From positions 560,501 through 624,500 of the forward strand of contig SMMW01000614.1 of the NCBI GenBank assembly GCA_004794655.1: 64,000 bases of DNA. Reading direction: 5' to 3'. Below the pieces are notes generated by a model, which searched no databases, had not been told where the DNA came from, and was given only the letters and a program-made list of their open reading frames with translations. How positions within the stretch are numbered: position 1 is the first letter of the stretch; every line of letters starts with the position of its first letter. A program made the position numbers and the translations under genes. The DNA comes from Marisa cornuarietis. Lineage: Eukaryota > Mollusca > Gastropoda > Architaenioglossa > Ampullariidae. Of the stretch, positions 43,190 through 63,800 are shown piece by piece.

Positions 43190-44600
43190 GTTACTTGGTT
43201 GAACTGTTGCCACATACAGCTGACATCTGGTGCACCATCTGGGCCAGTCTTGGGCAGCAGTGAGCAGCTCTTGCATGGTTCATTTCTCTGTGGATCCCTG
43301 AAGGACTGTTTATGAGAGGTTTTCGTGCTGGGTGGCATGGCCAAACCAGACCATCTTGCACCATTTCACTGTGAGGAGTAGGCAAGGGTGGCGATCGTGC
43401 TTCAGAGGAAGTCGTTATAGTTGCAGTCCTTGTAAGTGATGTTCAGCAGTCTCCTTAAAACTTTTGTTTCAAATGCTTTGATCCGTCGTCCATCTTGGTG
43501 TAAACAAGGTCGGTATCTCACAGCTGTACAGCACAATGGGATGATAGGGAACTTGTACAACCTGTACTTGATGATAGATCTTATATTTTTGCTGTCCCAG
43601 TTGATTTCTGTTCATTGCTGCTGTTGCCATAGAGACCCTGATATGAAGCAAGCTGCCATCTTTGGAAAGTATGGCATCCACAGACTTGACGCTGTGTACC
43701 TCCTCCAGCTGCACTCCACTCATGTGCCCGGTGCTGTTGACCATAATTTTGCTCTTATCTGTCCATCCTTTAAGCTCTTGAGCTGTCTGTCCGTCAGTCT
43801 GTTTGTGAGGTTCTGCAGCTCACTGTCAGCAAGACAGAGTTTTATGGTTAAATAGAGTTTCTCCCATGATGTCTTACAGGAATATTTTGAAAAGCAGTGT
43901 GACAGGGTTGCCTTGGCAAACACCCACCGTTGTCATGAAGACGTCTCCCACCTGATAGTTGAGTACTGAGCTCATTGAGCCTTTGTACAACACTTTTATG
44001 GTTTGAACAAGACCCTCTTGGATGTTGAATTTCCTCATCATGTACCAAAGCCCCTCATGCCAGGCTTGATCAAAAACCATTTTAAAATCAATTAAGTTAT
44101 TATAGATCTCTCTACCATGTTGTAGATGTTTCTCTATCAGGATGCGACTGTTGAAAATCTGTTTAACTGTGCTCTTGCTACTCTGAATGCCAGCTTGCTC
44201 TTCTGCTAACAGCTCTTCATTCATGGAGCTGAGGTGGTTTTGAATCACCTTCCAGATGACCTTGCTGGGATGGTCCTATAGTTCTGGTACTGCTTGCTAT
44301 TGACATTTTTTTGGAAGGGGTATGACAAGTGATTTTATCTATTCTTTGAGCCGTTGTTTGTTCTCCAGACTTTTCAACAGTACAGTAAGGGCCTTCACTG
44401 TTTCTTTCCTGCCATGCTTTATCAACTGTGCTGGGACATTGTTAAACCGAGGGGATTTTCCTCTCTTCAGACTGCATACAGCCAGTTTGACCTCTTCCCA
44501 TATGACTGGAAGGTCTGTGGGGGCACTGTTTGCAGTCATGTGTTTGGTCTTGAAAATCCTAATAAATGCCAGTGATCTCAGGCACTCAGACCATTTCTAG
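43190..44600 (-). mobile_element. RTE-like LINE relic (RT to C-terminus)
   Basis: Minus-strand order: EEVKLAVCSLKRGKSP (about 44490), LLAEEQAGIQSSKSTVKQIF (about 44200), YNNLIDFKMVFDQAWHEGLW, TTVGVCQGNPVTLLF, VDAILSKDGSLLHIR, and a C-terminal QELLTAAQD-like piece near 43250. Frames change repeatedly and the FADD box is not intact, so it is dead. Related to the fragments at 11.9-12.4 and 19.4-20.3 kb. Confidence 0.75.
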
Positions 44601-45397
44601 ATGAAGGGATTACTGTACACATGTAGCTAATCATTCACGTCATAATCAACACATATGCATAATCACACACACACATTTTCTTTGTCATTATCTCTTTCTA
44701 TGTTCTTGTTTCTTTTATTACAATGACTAGCAACTATTTAAATGAATTCTAGCACCGATTACTTAGAAATCTATGTACAGCAGATCATAAGCTGGCACTT
44801 ACACATTTATCACGTTGGTGACCTACTCCAGACGAAGCTGATGTTAATGAGATGAGAGACCTTGTTTGGGCTGACTTCACCAGAGAAGGCTGGTGTGTCT
44901 TGCCAATTTGCCACAGGACACTGTGGCATTGAAGCACAACTGGGAAGTAGATTTCCATGTGTGCCAATAGTCAGACATCACTGTTTGCAGTTCACATTTG
45001 ATTTACTACCTGGACACACACACATACATGTGAAAGACATTCATGGGTATCTGTTTTGTTGTCTTTCTCTCTCTAACAAACACACTTGCTCACACACTCT
45101 GTAAAATATTGTGTATCTTGATTTTATATGATCCACTTAAAATACAGTTTTAGTATTATTTTGAATAAAACTTGCCATGCAAGTAAATCAGTATTTGGTG
45201 CTCAATACAACTTTTGTAGTAAAATAGTGTTTATAGATGTAGAAAGGTTCAGGTATGCTCTTAACTTGCATGTGTGTGTGTGGGTGCGTGTGTTAATATG
45301 CTTGAGAGATTTGAGACACTATATTACACTCATACTTGCAATGTTGCTTTCACTTTTAATGCTTAGTAGTTTTGTGTGTTTGTCTGTTTCTGAACAG
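44601..45397. other. Presumed SFK-3 5' intron end, no gene seen
   Basis: AT-rich, with short CA tracts. It ends in the acceptor TTTCTGAACAG at 45387-45397. Confidence 0.35.
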
Positions 45398-45533
45398 AAG
45401 TATGCATTGGTTCCTTTCACTTCACTGGCATCACTGCAGCAAAGTGTAGACTGTATTACATCTAAAGGAGCTTACCTGCAATGTTCGCTTTTAAATGAGA
45501 AGTGCATTTTAGTGTAAATAGCAGATTGAAACA

Positions 45534-52812
<7,279 letters not shown>

Positions 52813-53525
52813 TGGTGTTCTAAAGGTTTCCCACCGCCATTCAGTAACTCGATCAGCATTGCCTACAGTTCATCGTCTTTGTATATATATGTATGTCTAC
52901 TTAAGTAACACAAGGATTCAAAGAAATAAGAGACGTGACACTTTTGTTCGCAACCGTAATGCAGCAGATATTACGGACTGGCCTGAGAGGTCCTGGTGGA
53001 AACAAGTATTATGTGATCAGGTACCTTCTTCCAGGTACTCTTTGTATGGGACATGTGCAAAGAATGTTTTGTGAGGACTGTTTTTTTTCTGCAGAGTGTA
53101 GTTTTGTAGCGTAAAAAGCTGTTATAGCAGTGCATCTTTCAGCATAGAGTTAATATCGCAGTGTGACATTCCTCACAGAGTTAGCGCAGCAGTGTGACTT
53201 GCAGCACAAAGCAGTATGTCCTCTGTTCAGGTACACATCCACATAAGATCATTAGATCGTGAGTTAGGCAGCACGAGACCCTTTCATTTTCAGGTAACAA
53301 TAATAGTTTGTCTTTGAGACAATTTGCTTGTAATCTGATTTTGCATTTGACAGAGATCACGCCACCTTTTACCGGCACGAAAACTTTTTGGTATTTTGCA
53401 ATTTTTGCAGAAAAAAAGCAAAAACCACACTGTGAGAAAATGCATGCAGAAATGAAGCATGGGGAAGATAGTTACCTGTGTGTCAGTAAATGGGCTTACT
53501 GTGCACTCAGTCTTTTCATAATGTA

Positions 53526-53531
53526 AATAAA
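53526..53531 (+). terminator. Candidate SFK-3 poly(A) signal AATAAA
   Basis: AATAAA about 715 nt after the SFK-3 stop, followed by a T/GT-rich stretch (TTATTGTTGTCTTTATTG). Other AATAAA hexamers further on are possible alternatives. Confidence 0.5.
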
Positions 53532-56500
53532 AATTATTGTTGTCTTTATTGAAACTTCACTTGGCTGTGAATTATTAGCTGGAGTATTTTATGTGCTTGC
53601 ATTTCCTATACTTTTGTTTCGCCTTGTCTTACGTTAATGTGCATTTTTATGAAATTTTTCTCATTGAATTCAATAGCTATGTTAAAGACTCTATTTTTTT
53701 GCCTGCTCAAGGAACAAGAAAGATATTTAACAATTGATTAATAATCAGGAGTCACTGGTTGTCTTGTTTTAAGTAGTGTCTATTCAACTGTACATGGATA
53801 ATCATATATATATAACTCAAAGCTCAATGGTGGTTTCAAGATTCGTTTTTTTTTTAATTATAGTGTGGGAAACCTGAATTCCCCTGACAACAAATGTGCC
53901 TATTAGTACGGATATACTGATTTGTTGCTTTGTCATTTATTTTTCTAAGCGGTTCCAGTTTTGTTAATTTCCTGCTTCTGTTTTATTTCACACTGCATAA
54001 TTTAACTGAACATGCTGTGTGTCGACATACTATGCAAATGATTTATCAGTATTAGTTAAGCACTGTGTCCAATCAAATCGATTTTATGCAAATGTGCTTA
54101 TTATAAGATCTGCAGGTATGTGGGAGGGGGTTGTGGCTGAATGTTTGAAGACTAAAATGATGAATGAGTGTAAATGTCAGGAAGAACGAATAGGCTGGTT
54201 AAAGCTTTGAAGCTAGGGTTGCAGAAGTATTGATGAACCACACAGATCCTGTGTACATCAGGGTAGGTGATTCTACAGGCATTGGAAACAGTCAAGCTGA
54301 ATAGTCCATCTGTACTCAGGAGAGATGCTGTGGCTCTAAAGAAGTATTAGAAAAAATGCTATTTGTCTAAAGAGCATGCACTAGAGATGCATTACTAAGC
54401 TCTGTTCCAAGATCTGTGTATATATATATATATGTATGAAAATAAAGCAGTCTGTTGAAAACTCCAGCCAGGGCTGAACACTATTATTTTTTTTCCTTTT
54501 AAAGTGGGCTTAGCTATTTCTCCCATTGGTATTCTGTCAGCAATTTTCATTCTTTTTTTTTTAACAGGAAGGAATTGAAAATTTTTATTGGATTAAAGTG
54601 CATCTTGAATCAAAATACATTCCATTTTACGAGACTTGTATTATAACATAGTTTTGTCCCTTGACCTAAGTGGTAAGATGAAACGAAGCAGCTAAGAGCT
54701 GTCCATCATGGTTTGTCCTCTGTTAGACGTCAGGGTTTTGGTATCTAGATTTAAGTTAAAATACAATGTTTTAATTAATGCATGTTATCCAAAATAAATT
54801 TGTCACAATATGGAGCCTGTTATTGTAAAATCTTGAAGTTGTCAAAGGTTATTGAAAAATTTATTTGCATATTTATTTTTTCCTGTTACACTTCGTACAC
54901 GTAGGAAATTATTGAAGAAATAACCATTTGCATACTTGCACAGTGAATACTATTTCCGAACTATATTTTGAGTGCACATATTTGTATATATTGTACAAAC
55001 AATACATTTTGTCTATGTTGTCATACCAAATGTGCAGATTAAAAAAAATTTTTTTTAGATACATGTACTTTCCTTTCATCTAAAGCTTTTTTTTCAATCT
55101 AGCAAGAAAGCCAGGTTGCAGATGACTATTTTAAACTCAAATTTGATATCAAAATGCATGCAAAAGCACATACACACATCTTTTGTGCAGTTATTTTTTA
55201 TTTGATGGATCTGTACATCTTTCACATTTAGACAAATGCTGTTTAATTTAACCTTCGTTTACAAGCTTTTCTGAAAAGGTAAACGAGATAATTTGAAACA
55301 TGCTGGAAGAAATGGATCATAAGATTAATGCTGATATACACATTGCAGCTTACTACTGTCTTGATGAAAAGTTTCTTTATACAAAATGGTTTAAAATCCT
55401 GACTGAAAAACAGATTGCAGTGATCACCTTTGCTTATACTGTTAGACTTTGAGCCCACCTTGATGGTGGGGAAAGGCACTATTGAAATAAACATTTTTTT
55501 CTGGGATAGAGAATATATGTGACCTGCCACTACAGAATAAGTCTTACGTTGGAAATTTGAGATTTTGCAAATTGGAAATTTTTTAAATGTACAGGTTTTG
55601 ACCTTTCCTTTGATACTAAAGGTGCTCTCCTAGTCCTAAAATCGAGTTATAAAGGTTTGAAATGTGCAAGTCTGGTGGCACAAAGTTGACCCTAATTACC
55701 TTTCACTCCTCTGACTCAAAATTAATTTCGTGGTGGTGGGTCACATAATCTCCACAAGCTCATCTGCAATGAATTTGTAATCTTGTCTATGCTTTTCATT
55801 TATAAGCTTTGATATCAGATGTTACAGTTTAACCAGAGTAGCTTTAAAAAACCCAAAAAACTTAAGGTAAGCAGAACCCAAGATTCATAGATAGCAATAA
55901 CCATTACCGACAAGTGGCTTTTTATGAAGTCTGTACAGGAATTAAAGTGAATATGAAAGCAAGAGACCAGTATAATAATATTTTTTTTTTTTTAAACTTT
56001 TAACATCCTAGTGTGCTGAAAATGGGCACGACCACAGCGTCAGTTTTTAATGGGGAGATCATTCTCTTGAGGGTTTTTTTGTGAATGTGCAACTAGCACA
56101 TTTTTGTTTTCCAGTTTTTAATATCTTCTTTATCTTTGTGTCTGATATCTTAATTAAACTCTTGCAACAGTCTGTTGGTTGTTTTAGTAAATACTAGACA
56201 CTTCTGTTGTAAAAGTTTTTGGGGTTTGTGAATAAGAACAATTTGGTATCTTGTTTGCAGTTGTCTGCTAATGACAGTCTTCATTACACTGTAATACAGT
56301 TTTGTTGTCAATGTCTTAAAATACCACCATGGCTTATGTACTGGTGACCCTTGCATTTTTTTTTTTTACTTTATATTGTCAGAATGCATGCATTTATGCA
56401 CACATGTACCAACTTTTACAAATGACACATCTCTGGTCCTGCAAGGACATAAATGTTTGTAAATTTTATTTTAGATGGTCTTTTGATATTAAAAATCTAT

Positions 56501-57722
56501 CATTAACACTTACATTATCCCAAGCCAACAGGAGAGGTTGGTGAAGTGTAGTTAGAAAACGGGACTAAGATCTGCACAAAGCTTGCTTAAATTCCTTCTG
56601 GTTTTGTGCATGCCATCTAATGTTTGAATATTATGTTCAGTTCTTATTATAAAATATCGAATCCAAGGATAATGCAGTGTGATTAGAACTTTTTCACCAA
56701 ATTGCGCTGCTTTGCCCCCTAAGGTGTTTCCTCCTATTGAATCATTATCTTCAACCTTAATTCATCTATTTGATTTGTAGTTTGGTGTATCCAACATTTT
56801 CCCTTTAGCAGAGCTTACTGTTTTTAAAAAAAAAACAAAAAAAAACATACATATATATGCCACAGTTCCCAAATTGGCTGACCATTTTGCGCTTTGGCTG
56901 AGAGGTGTGGCCAAAGTCTGATGTACTTGAAATAACCAGTGTATATGCTACTTTGGCCGCCCATTTCACAAGGTGGCGGTGTCATAAAAGTTCATCTTGT
57001 TGCAATAAGTGATTATAGAGATTCAATTATTTGTAATTTGTTTAATTTACAAAAGCTTAACTATCAATATTGAATTTAATAATTTATAATCAATATAAAT
57101 TATGAAATTATAAAGATCCACCAGAATCTGCTCATGACTATTTTTCCCCCCCACTCCCGACTCTGCAAACTGGCTGGCCAAATCCCAAAATCAAGAAAAG
57201 ATTGGACATTGGCCACTTCTCATTTTGGCTGATTTTGGGCTTTGACTGTAATATATATATATATAGTGTCTTGTCCACGGTCTCTTAAAACCTTGATTTC
57301 ACCAACTCTTTCATTTATTCTGACCAAAATGTCACTTTTACCATCACTATCTGCAAGAACATAACATTCTCAATACATAAAAAGCAACATGAAAGACCTG
57401 TTTTCAAATGACTAAAATATATTGGACAGAAGACTGTCCTGCCTAGGTTATAAAGTGTCTGCAATACACTTCACTAACTGGCAACATTAGTAGTAACCAT
57501 TCTTATGAACAAGCAGAAGTCTTGTTACCCTTAATGAACTTCATACAATGACCTCACAGCAGTCATATCATCAGGCAACCATACCAACAACAGGCCAACT
57601 ATTTGATGATCAGTTTCTCCTCGTTACAGATGTTTATGCACTGATGTTTGAAAACATTCTCTGTCACAAACAAGCACCAGGGACTGGCCTTTATTCTCTC
57701 TCTCCCTGCTAACTGTGGTATA
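53532..57722. other. Convergent spacer between SFK-3 and GCKR
   Basis: AT-rich non-coding DNA with A, T and (TA)n runs (for example 54418-54432, 57250-57264). No exon, RNA gene or intact transposon recognised. It probably includes long 3' UTRs of both flanking genes. Confidence 0.4.
55437..55498 (+). repeat. SINE/LINE-type 3' tail fragment
   Basis: CTTTGAGCCCACCTTGATGG, then GGAAAGGCACTATTGAAATAAACA, resembles the GCGCTATATAAATA retroposon tail seen also at 30110 and 33303. Confidence 0.4.
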
Positions 57723-57863
57723 TTATATTTTAACTTGTGCTTGAGAATGGTGCTGAAGGGATGCCAGCACAGCCTGTCGCACAATTGGCTGGTCCTGCAG
57801 CGCCATCTTTGCTGCTGCTATGCTGCATCCAGATACGGCCGCCAGGAGTGCTGTTGGGACCAC
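57723..57863 (-). CDS. GCKR: GCKR last exon
   Basis: 47 codons with stop. Encodes VVPTALLAAVSGCSIAAAKM, then ALQDQPIVRQAVLASL, matching the helical C-terminal domain. Acceptor TGTATAG, phase 0; TAA at 57725-57723. Confidence 0.9.
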   Translation of the reverse strand: MVPTALLAAVSGCSIAAAKMALQDQPIVRQAVLASLQHHSQAQVKI

Positions 57864-60800
57864 CTATACATACAAATATAGTTATGTGTGAAAGCAAACT
57901 ATCTGGCCTCAGAATAATAATAAAAAAAAACAGATTCATCCTTGTGATTTCATTTTTGTGTGAAAAAAATGCTATACCTAAAATAAGCATAGCTTTCCTT
58001 TTTTGTGTCACGGTTAGGGCTAGAATGGAGAAAAAAAATGGCTCTGACAAAGCAGGATTGACACAAAAAACTAGCTAACCCTTTCATTACAACACTTACA
58101 TTAAAATCAAATTTAGGTATGGACAAACATTGCTGGCATTATATGTAATAAATGAAAGCTGTCAGGCAACAATAAATGACCTCCAAATGTCTCATGAGCC
58201 AACAAGTATTGCTACACTGTGGGCACCTGCTTACAGGCCATTTTCACAAAGAATGTGGGTAGTCTCAGAAAATTACTACAACCTCATGGGCTGAGTGGGG
58301 GGGGTGGGTGGGGGATTGATGTTTTATGCTGAGCCAACAACTATGGCTATTATAGCAAAATAGCCAGCCCTGTAAACAGATGCCACATGCAAGAGGGGGA
58401 ACAAGCATGCCCGAGATGAGATCTGAACCCAGGGCAGCCAATCCTCGTGGTATTAGTGACAGGTGCTAAACTGACGTGCCACCGGACTGTCTACAACCTA
58501 CGGAACAGATTGAAGAGAGGTAAATGTGGAAAACAAATCAATTTGCCTTTACTTCCCCCTGGTCAGGAAAAAACATCCAAAGTTCTCAAAGTATACTTCT
58601 GACTAAAGGATGCTTCTGCTTAGGAATGCTTCAGCAGCCATGACTGCATAGTGACAGCAACTAGTTAATAATATTGGCTAGGCAAGGCTACTGCAACAGG
58701 AATCTCGCTAAAATCTAACAATCTCCACAAGATGTCCTGATCCTTCTACAAATTAAAAATCTCTGTATGCTTTCTTTTATAGCCTTGTGCATATAAAAGA
58801 TACTTTTAGGAAACTATTCCCTACAACTATGGTCCATCCCCTCTCTCATGACAAGATAACCCTGACTACAAAGCAAGATTACCCTGTCTTGCCTGGCACC
58901 AATCTGAATGTGCTGCGTGACAGATGCTGTTTGAATCTCTTCAGTCAGGCCATCGGTGTTATACAGTGACCGCAGCAGGTATTCACGACACACTTCCACT
59001 GGCAATTGAGAGAAACGCTGCACAAAGAGGTGTTCTATGACAAGAGCCTTCCATTAACTCCCTTTTGCACATGGGAGAAATGTTGGGAAAGCAGAAGTTG
59101 AGAGAAACTGCTAAAGAAAGTGCATGTAATATTGACCTAAAAACAACATCTAAAAAAGTAATGAACTTGAAAAATTAGTGAATATTTGCAAAAGTAAATA
59201 TATGAAGAGCTGCTTAGATCATTTGCAAAGTGATGGTTTAGTTTAGTTTAGTTTATTCCTTGTTATTCCTCGAGGACCATAGAGCCGCAACAGCAAGGTG
59301 ATGGGAAAGTAAACAATTTGTCACTGTGCATGTGTGGTGAAGGCAAATTTAAGTGATGGATAAAACATCTGAGAAAGAGTTACCTGAATGATGCTCACAG
59401 CACGATGAAACAGCTTTATGTTGCTGAAACACAAAGCAAAATCTGTTGAAATGAAGGTATGCATAACTGCTTCTCATGTCACATGCTGATGAGTGACAGT
59501 ATTTGTAAATGATGTGAGATATTATCTCCCTTTCAGCATCAAAGTTTCGTACAAATAATTTAAAGATTTTTTATTTTTCCTAAATAATCAGACCCGACAT
59601 GAGGTCTGTGCAAATACTTTTTGTTCAGGCAACACGTACCTGACCTTGAGATCAATCATGATGTTGCTGCAGACCTTTCCCTTCATGATGTGAGCACCTG
59701 TACTTATAGCATTCAGAGTCCACTTCACAGCCAGCTCACCACACATGGCACCCACTTGTGCCCAGATGCCATCAGCCACCAGCATTGGTAAGTTGCTGAG
59801 TGAAGAAAGGTCAATATGAACAGTAGCAGCAAACACTTCACTCTCCTCTGGCACTGCTGGACCCTGAATATAACACAATATAACTTTATTATCTCTTAAA
59901 AGCAATGTATCAAGATGTTGATGGCTTTACAGAAAGATATTAAAGGAACTTTTCGATATAAGGGTACATTCTAGTTAAACAGAGACTGATCTCCAGGAGC
60001 TAGTACATCCTCAAATGGAAAAAGCAATATCTTACTTTTCTTGTTATTAATCATATTACACATTTATTCTTCGTTATACAAAGTTAACAAGAAATATGCA
60101 AATAATTAAAAACTATTAATTACTTTGCCTGTGGAAATAATGATGCAGGATTTCTTGCATGTAGCTTCTTGAAATTTCCTGTTTATAACGCCAGGCATTT
60201 CTGGGGAGAGAACTGACACAATTACTTTATGAATTGCTGGAAATGAATGTGAGAGATGAAAATAATCAACAAGATGACTGTAGATGCTTAAATAAGTGAA
60301 AAACTATGGGAAATGATGGCAAACTTTTGAATACCCTAAAAAGACATCTGTGATTTATACTGGCACTGAGGATGGATGACAGAGAAGTGGTCTGTGATCA
60401 CAATGAGGTATTATTCTGAAAGTTAAGGCTTCTCAAAGTAATGTACCCTTTTCAGTACAAAGTATCCTCCCCAGGACAATATACAGACCCTTACATATGA
60501 AGACAACCATGTCTTTCTCGCTTACAGCTGGCAGAACAAACTGCAGAAAATCTTCTGTAGAAATCTTGTAATATTTTCCCTGCAAGAAAGCAATTCAAAA
60601 TAACTTCTCCATTGAAAAACATATATAATCGTATGCTAAAGGCTAATATATTTTCAAATTAAACTTAGATAAATGAACTGAGAAACTCCAACAAGTAACC
60701 TATTGATAATTAATTTTCTCTCCTGTATCATAAGCACGGGCAGCATAATCCCCCTTCTTTAGTTTATATCTTTGTTATAGTTGAGACCAACCTGAAGAGC

Positions 60801-63800
60801 TGCAGTCAACCCCCAACCTGCCACATGCAACGGTTTCCTATGTGCACATATACAATGAGTCACACCATGCTATGGCCCGGAAATTGCAAAAGTGCATTTG
60901 TTTAAGCCACTTAATAATTTTTAATAATTGTTCTTTTATTTCTAGGAACATTCTTTCTCTGTCTTCCTCCATCTTCTTGTGATAAATAAAATAAAAGACT
61001 TTCAGTAAGTAAAAACTTGTTTATAAATATTGTCTCATTCACCAGGTCTGACAGATCTCCTTCAGTGTTGCTTAATGTTGAGTAACCTCCCTCAAGAAAT
61101 GCTCTGACATCATCGAAAGCTGCAGATGACAAATTCTGATATAACTATGTATATGAGCTCTTTATAAAAGCTTATAATACAGTCACATTAGGTCAAAGTG
61201 TGGGAAAACATACACTATGTGTATCTATTTGGTTTAGAGAAATTATATCAAATACACCATAAATGCTCTAATATAACTCCAACAGTCACTTTATTCTGAA
61301 ACTTACTGAAATGTCTTGAAAAAGAAAAATTACTAGCACTGACAGGCACCGAAGGTAGGATGGCACTCTGATGCATCAATCAGTCCCATGATGCCATAAG
61401 AAGTGTATCCCAGATAATACAGACTCCCTCCAGCTTGCAGACTGCACAAAATTACTTAGCATATATATATATATACACACACACACACACTTGCAATAAC
61501 AGGTTAAGCCAGTCAATCCAGCATTAAAAGTGATTCATTAATCCATTCGCGACCTCCCGGTATAATTCACCCGCGTAGCGCGGTTTACGCTTGGTTTCCT
61601 CCCGGGCGAATTCACCCAGGGCTTTTTCTATTTTTTTACGTTTTAAAATGCGTTGTTTTGGATACAAAAAATTAATGAATTCGATAGTTGATTCATTTTT
61701 CTATCAACTGATCTTTTTATTTCGTAGTTTTTATGTCTGACATTAATTTTCTGCATTTTCCCAAGGTACCTGTCTTTCTGTTTAAAAAATGGCTAGCAAA
61801 TTCCCGGTATTGAAATTTCAACCGGCAGCTTTGAAAATGTATATTAACCTACAGTAAAGACAACCATCAGTAATACACCGTTTTAAAGAGCATTTTGAAC
61901 ACATTCACTTGGTGTAAATTTTAAGATGCATAGGTTTTGTCTTCGAGTACTAAAATCAAATGAAAGATTACGACTGTACGCGTTTTAGAACTTTTGGAAA
62001 TCGCCGGTCGGATATTAACAAAAAAATTATTTACACAATATATAGACATAAAGTACCAAACAAACATATTTTTTATTAGAATATACATTAGAATGTTAAT
62101 ATTACTTACTATTTTCTTCTCCTTTGCGGTTGTTGAAGTAAAAATCCATGTCAAAGTGAGACAACGTGCTTCGATTCTCGAACTTTCCTTTGTTTACCAA
62201 AAAAAAAAAAAAAAATCTTTTGACTTCCTGTCAGTTCAAGGGAGGGAATCATGGTAGACCATTTGCCAACGGTTTTAGTAGTTTCCTCCCTTATGTTATT
62301 TTTATTTTTTTTTTGGGGGGGGGGGCTCATCAAACCTCTATAAAAAAAATTTCTGATAGCTCATTATCATGACATTTTCTGTTGGGAATACCATAAAAGT
62401 GTGTTTTTAAGCAAACAAAAGTTAAAGATTTTTCTTTTCTACACAGTTTGATCTATCATTATCAATTTAAATTCTTCGTCTATCTCTTTCCGTTAATTTT
62501 ATATGTTTTGAAAAAGGGGTAAATTCATGGTACCTGCTATGGTTGTAATGGCTACTCAGCCTAGCGTAAGCAATGGATTAAAAATATAGGTTTGAATACA
62601 ACAACAAAGTGAACTACAGAAAGTTTCAGTCAAGGTACAGTACGTCTTGACACACAGTAACTAGTAGTGATTAGTTTCAGTTGCTGAACTACCTGGGAGG
62701 GAGAAATTCTAACTTAATGAGAACTAACTCTGGACAGCTATTTTGTCTCCTTAATCACTCAGATGACAAGCCATCAACTATCTTTCCCCTTCCAACCCTA
62801 TCAGTCTCCGCTCAATGAAGACCATTCTATAAGCAGCATTATCTTGTAATTTATGAATGAACATATATGTTTGTATTGCATGTGCATTAACATGTTTGTG
62901 TATACACACACCTGTGCACATGCATCTGTGCATATTAGGTAACAAGTGAATGTGTGTCTTCATAGACTGACATACATCTCACCTCATGCCAGCCAGCCTG
63001 AGAAGATCAGCAATGGTTGATTTTTGCTGGTATACAGCCTTCCATACGTGTCTGTATAATTCCAGATACTCCCTGGAGCTGGAAATAAACACATTTATCT
63101 TGCAGAACAAGATTTCCTGCAACTAGAATATTTACTTACAAGGTGGATGCTTTTCACAAAAAAAAAAAAAACCTATTTAAAAATAATTTTATTCATGAAA
63201 ATATCTCGTGATGTTCACGCGACCCTTTCCAAGGCTAATATCTCACATTTTAAGTCCTGATTCTTGAACATAAATCTGAGGTAGGTGTACATTTATATAT
63301 ATATATATATATAAAATATTAAACACAGATATTATGGTTGGGATTAGACTATGAATTTGAGCGTGGATCCTAAATGTACTCAAAGAAGTAAACAAGCAAC
63401 TTACCTTACTTGATGCTTGTTTTGGAAAGAGATGGCATGGGCAGGAAAAAAAACTGCCTCTAGCAGGAGCTTGGTGGCTGTGCCCCCTTTCATTCGACTG
63501 GAACCAGCTATTGGTTCTGGCTGCAAGGTCACAGTTTCATATTCAGTTACTAACATGAATATTTGAAGCATATGATGGACATGAGTAGGTAAGAGTATGT
63601 ATAGGGACTGGGTAAGACACCACACCTTGGGATGCTGATGACTGGTTGAGATGGTGATGACTGCATGAGACTTAACTGTGTGTTCACAGAAAGGTGACAC
63701 AACACATGATAGAATGTTGTTGACTTAGTGAGACAATGCATAGTAAAATATTGGTGACTGTGGGATGGGAGTATATATTGTAATATGGTGGCAGCTGTGA

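Noticed and set aside
61535..62581. 1-kb transposon with TTAATCCATT ends
   Set aside because: Only 10-12 bp of the ends match in inverted orientation, which is too little in AT-rich DNA; listed only as an intron note.
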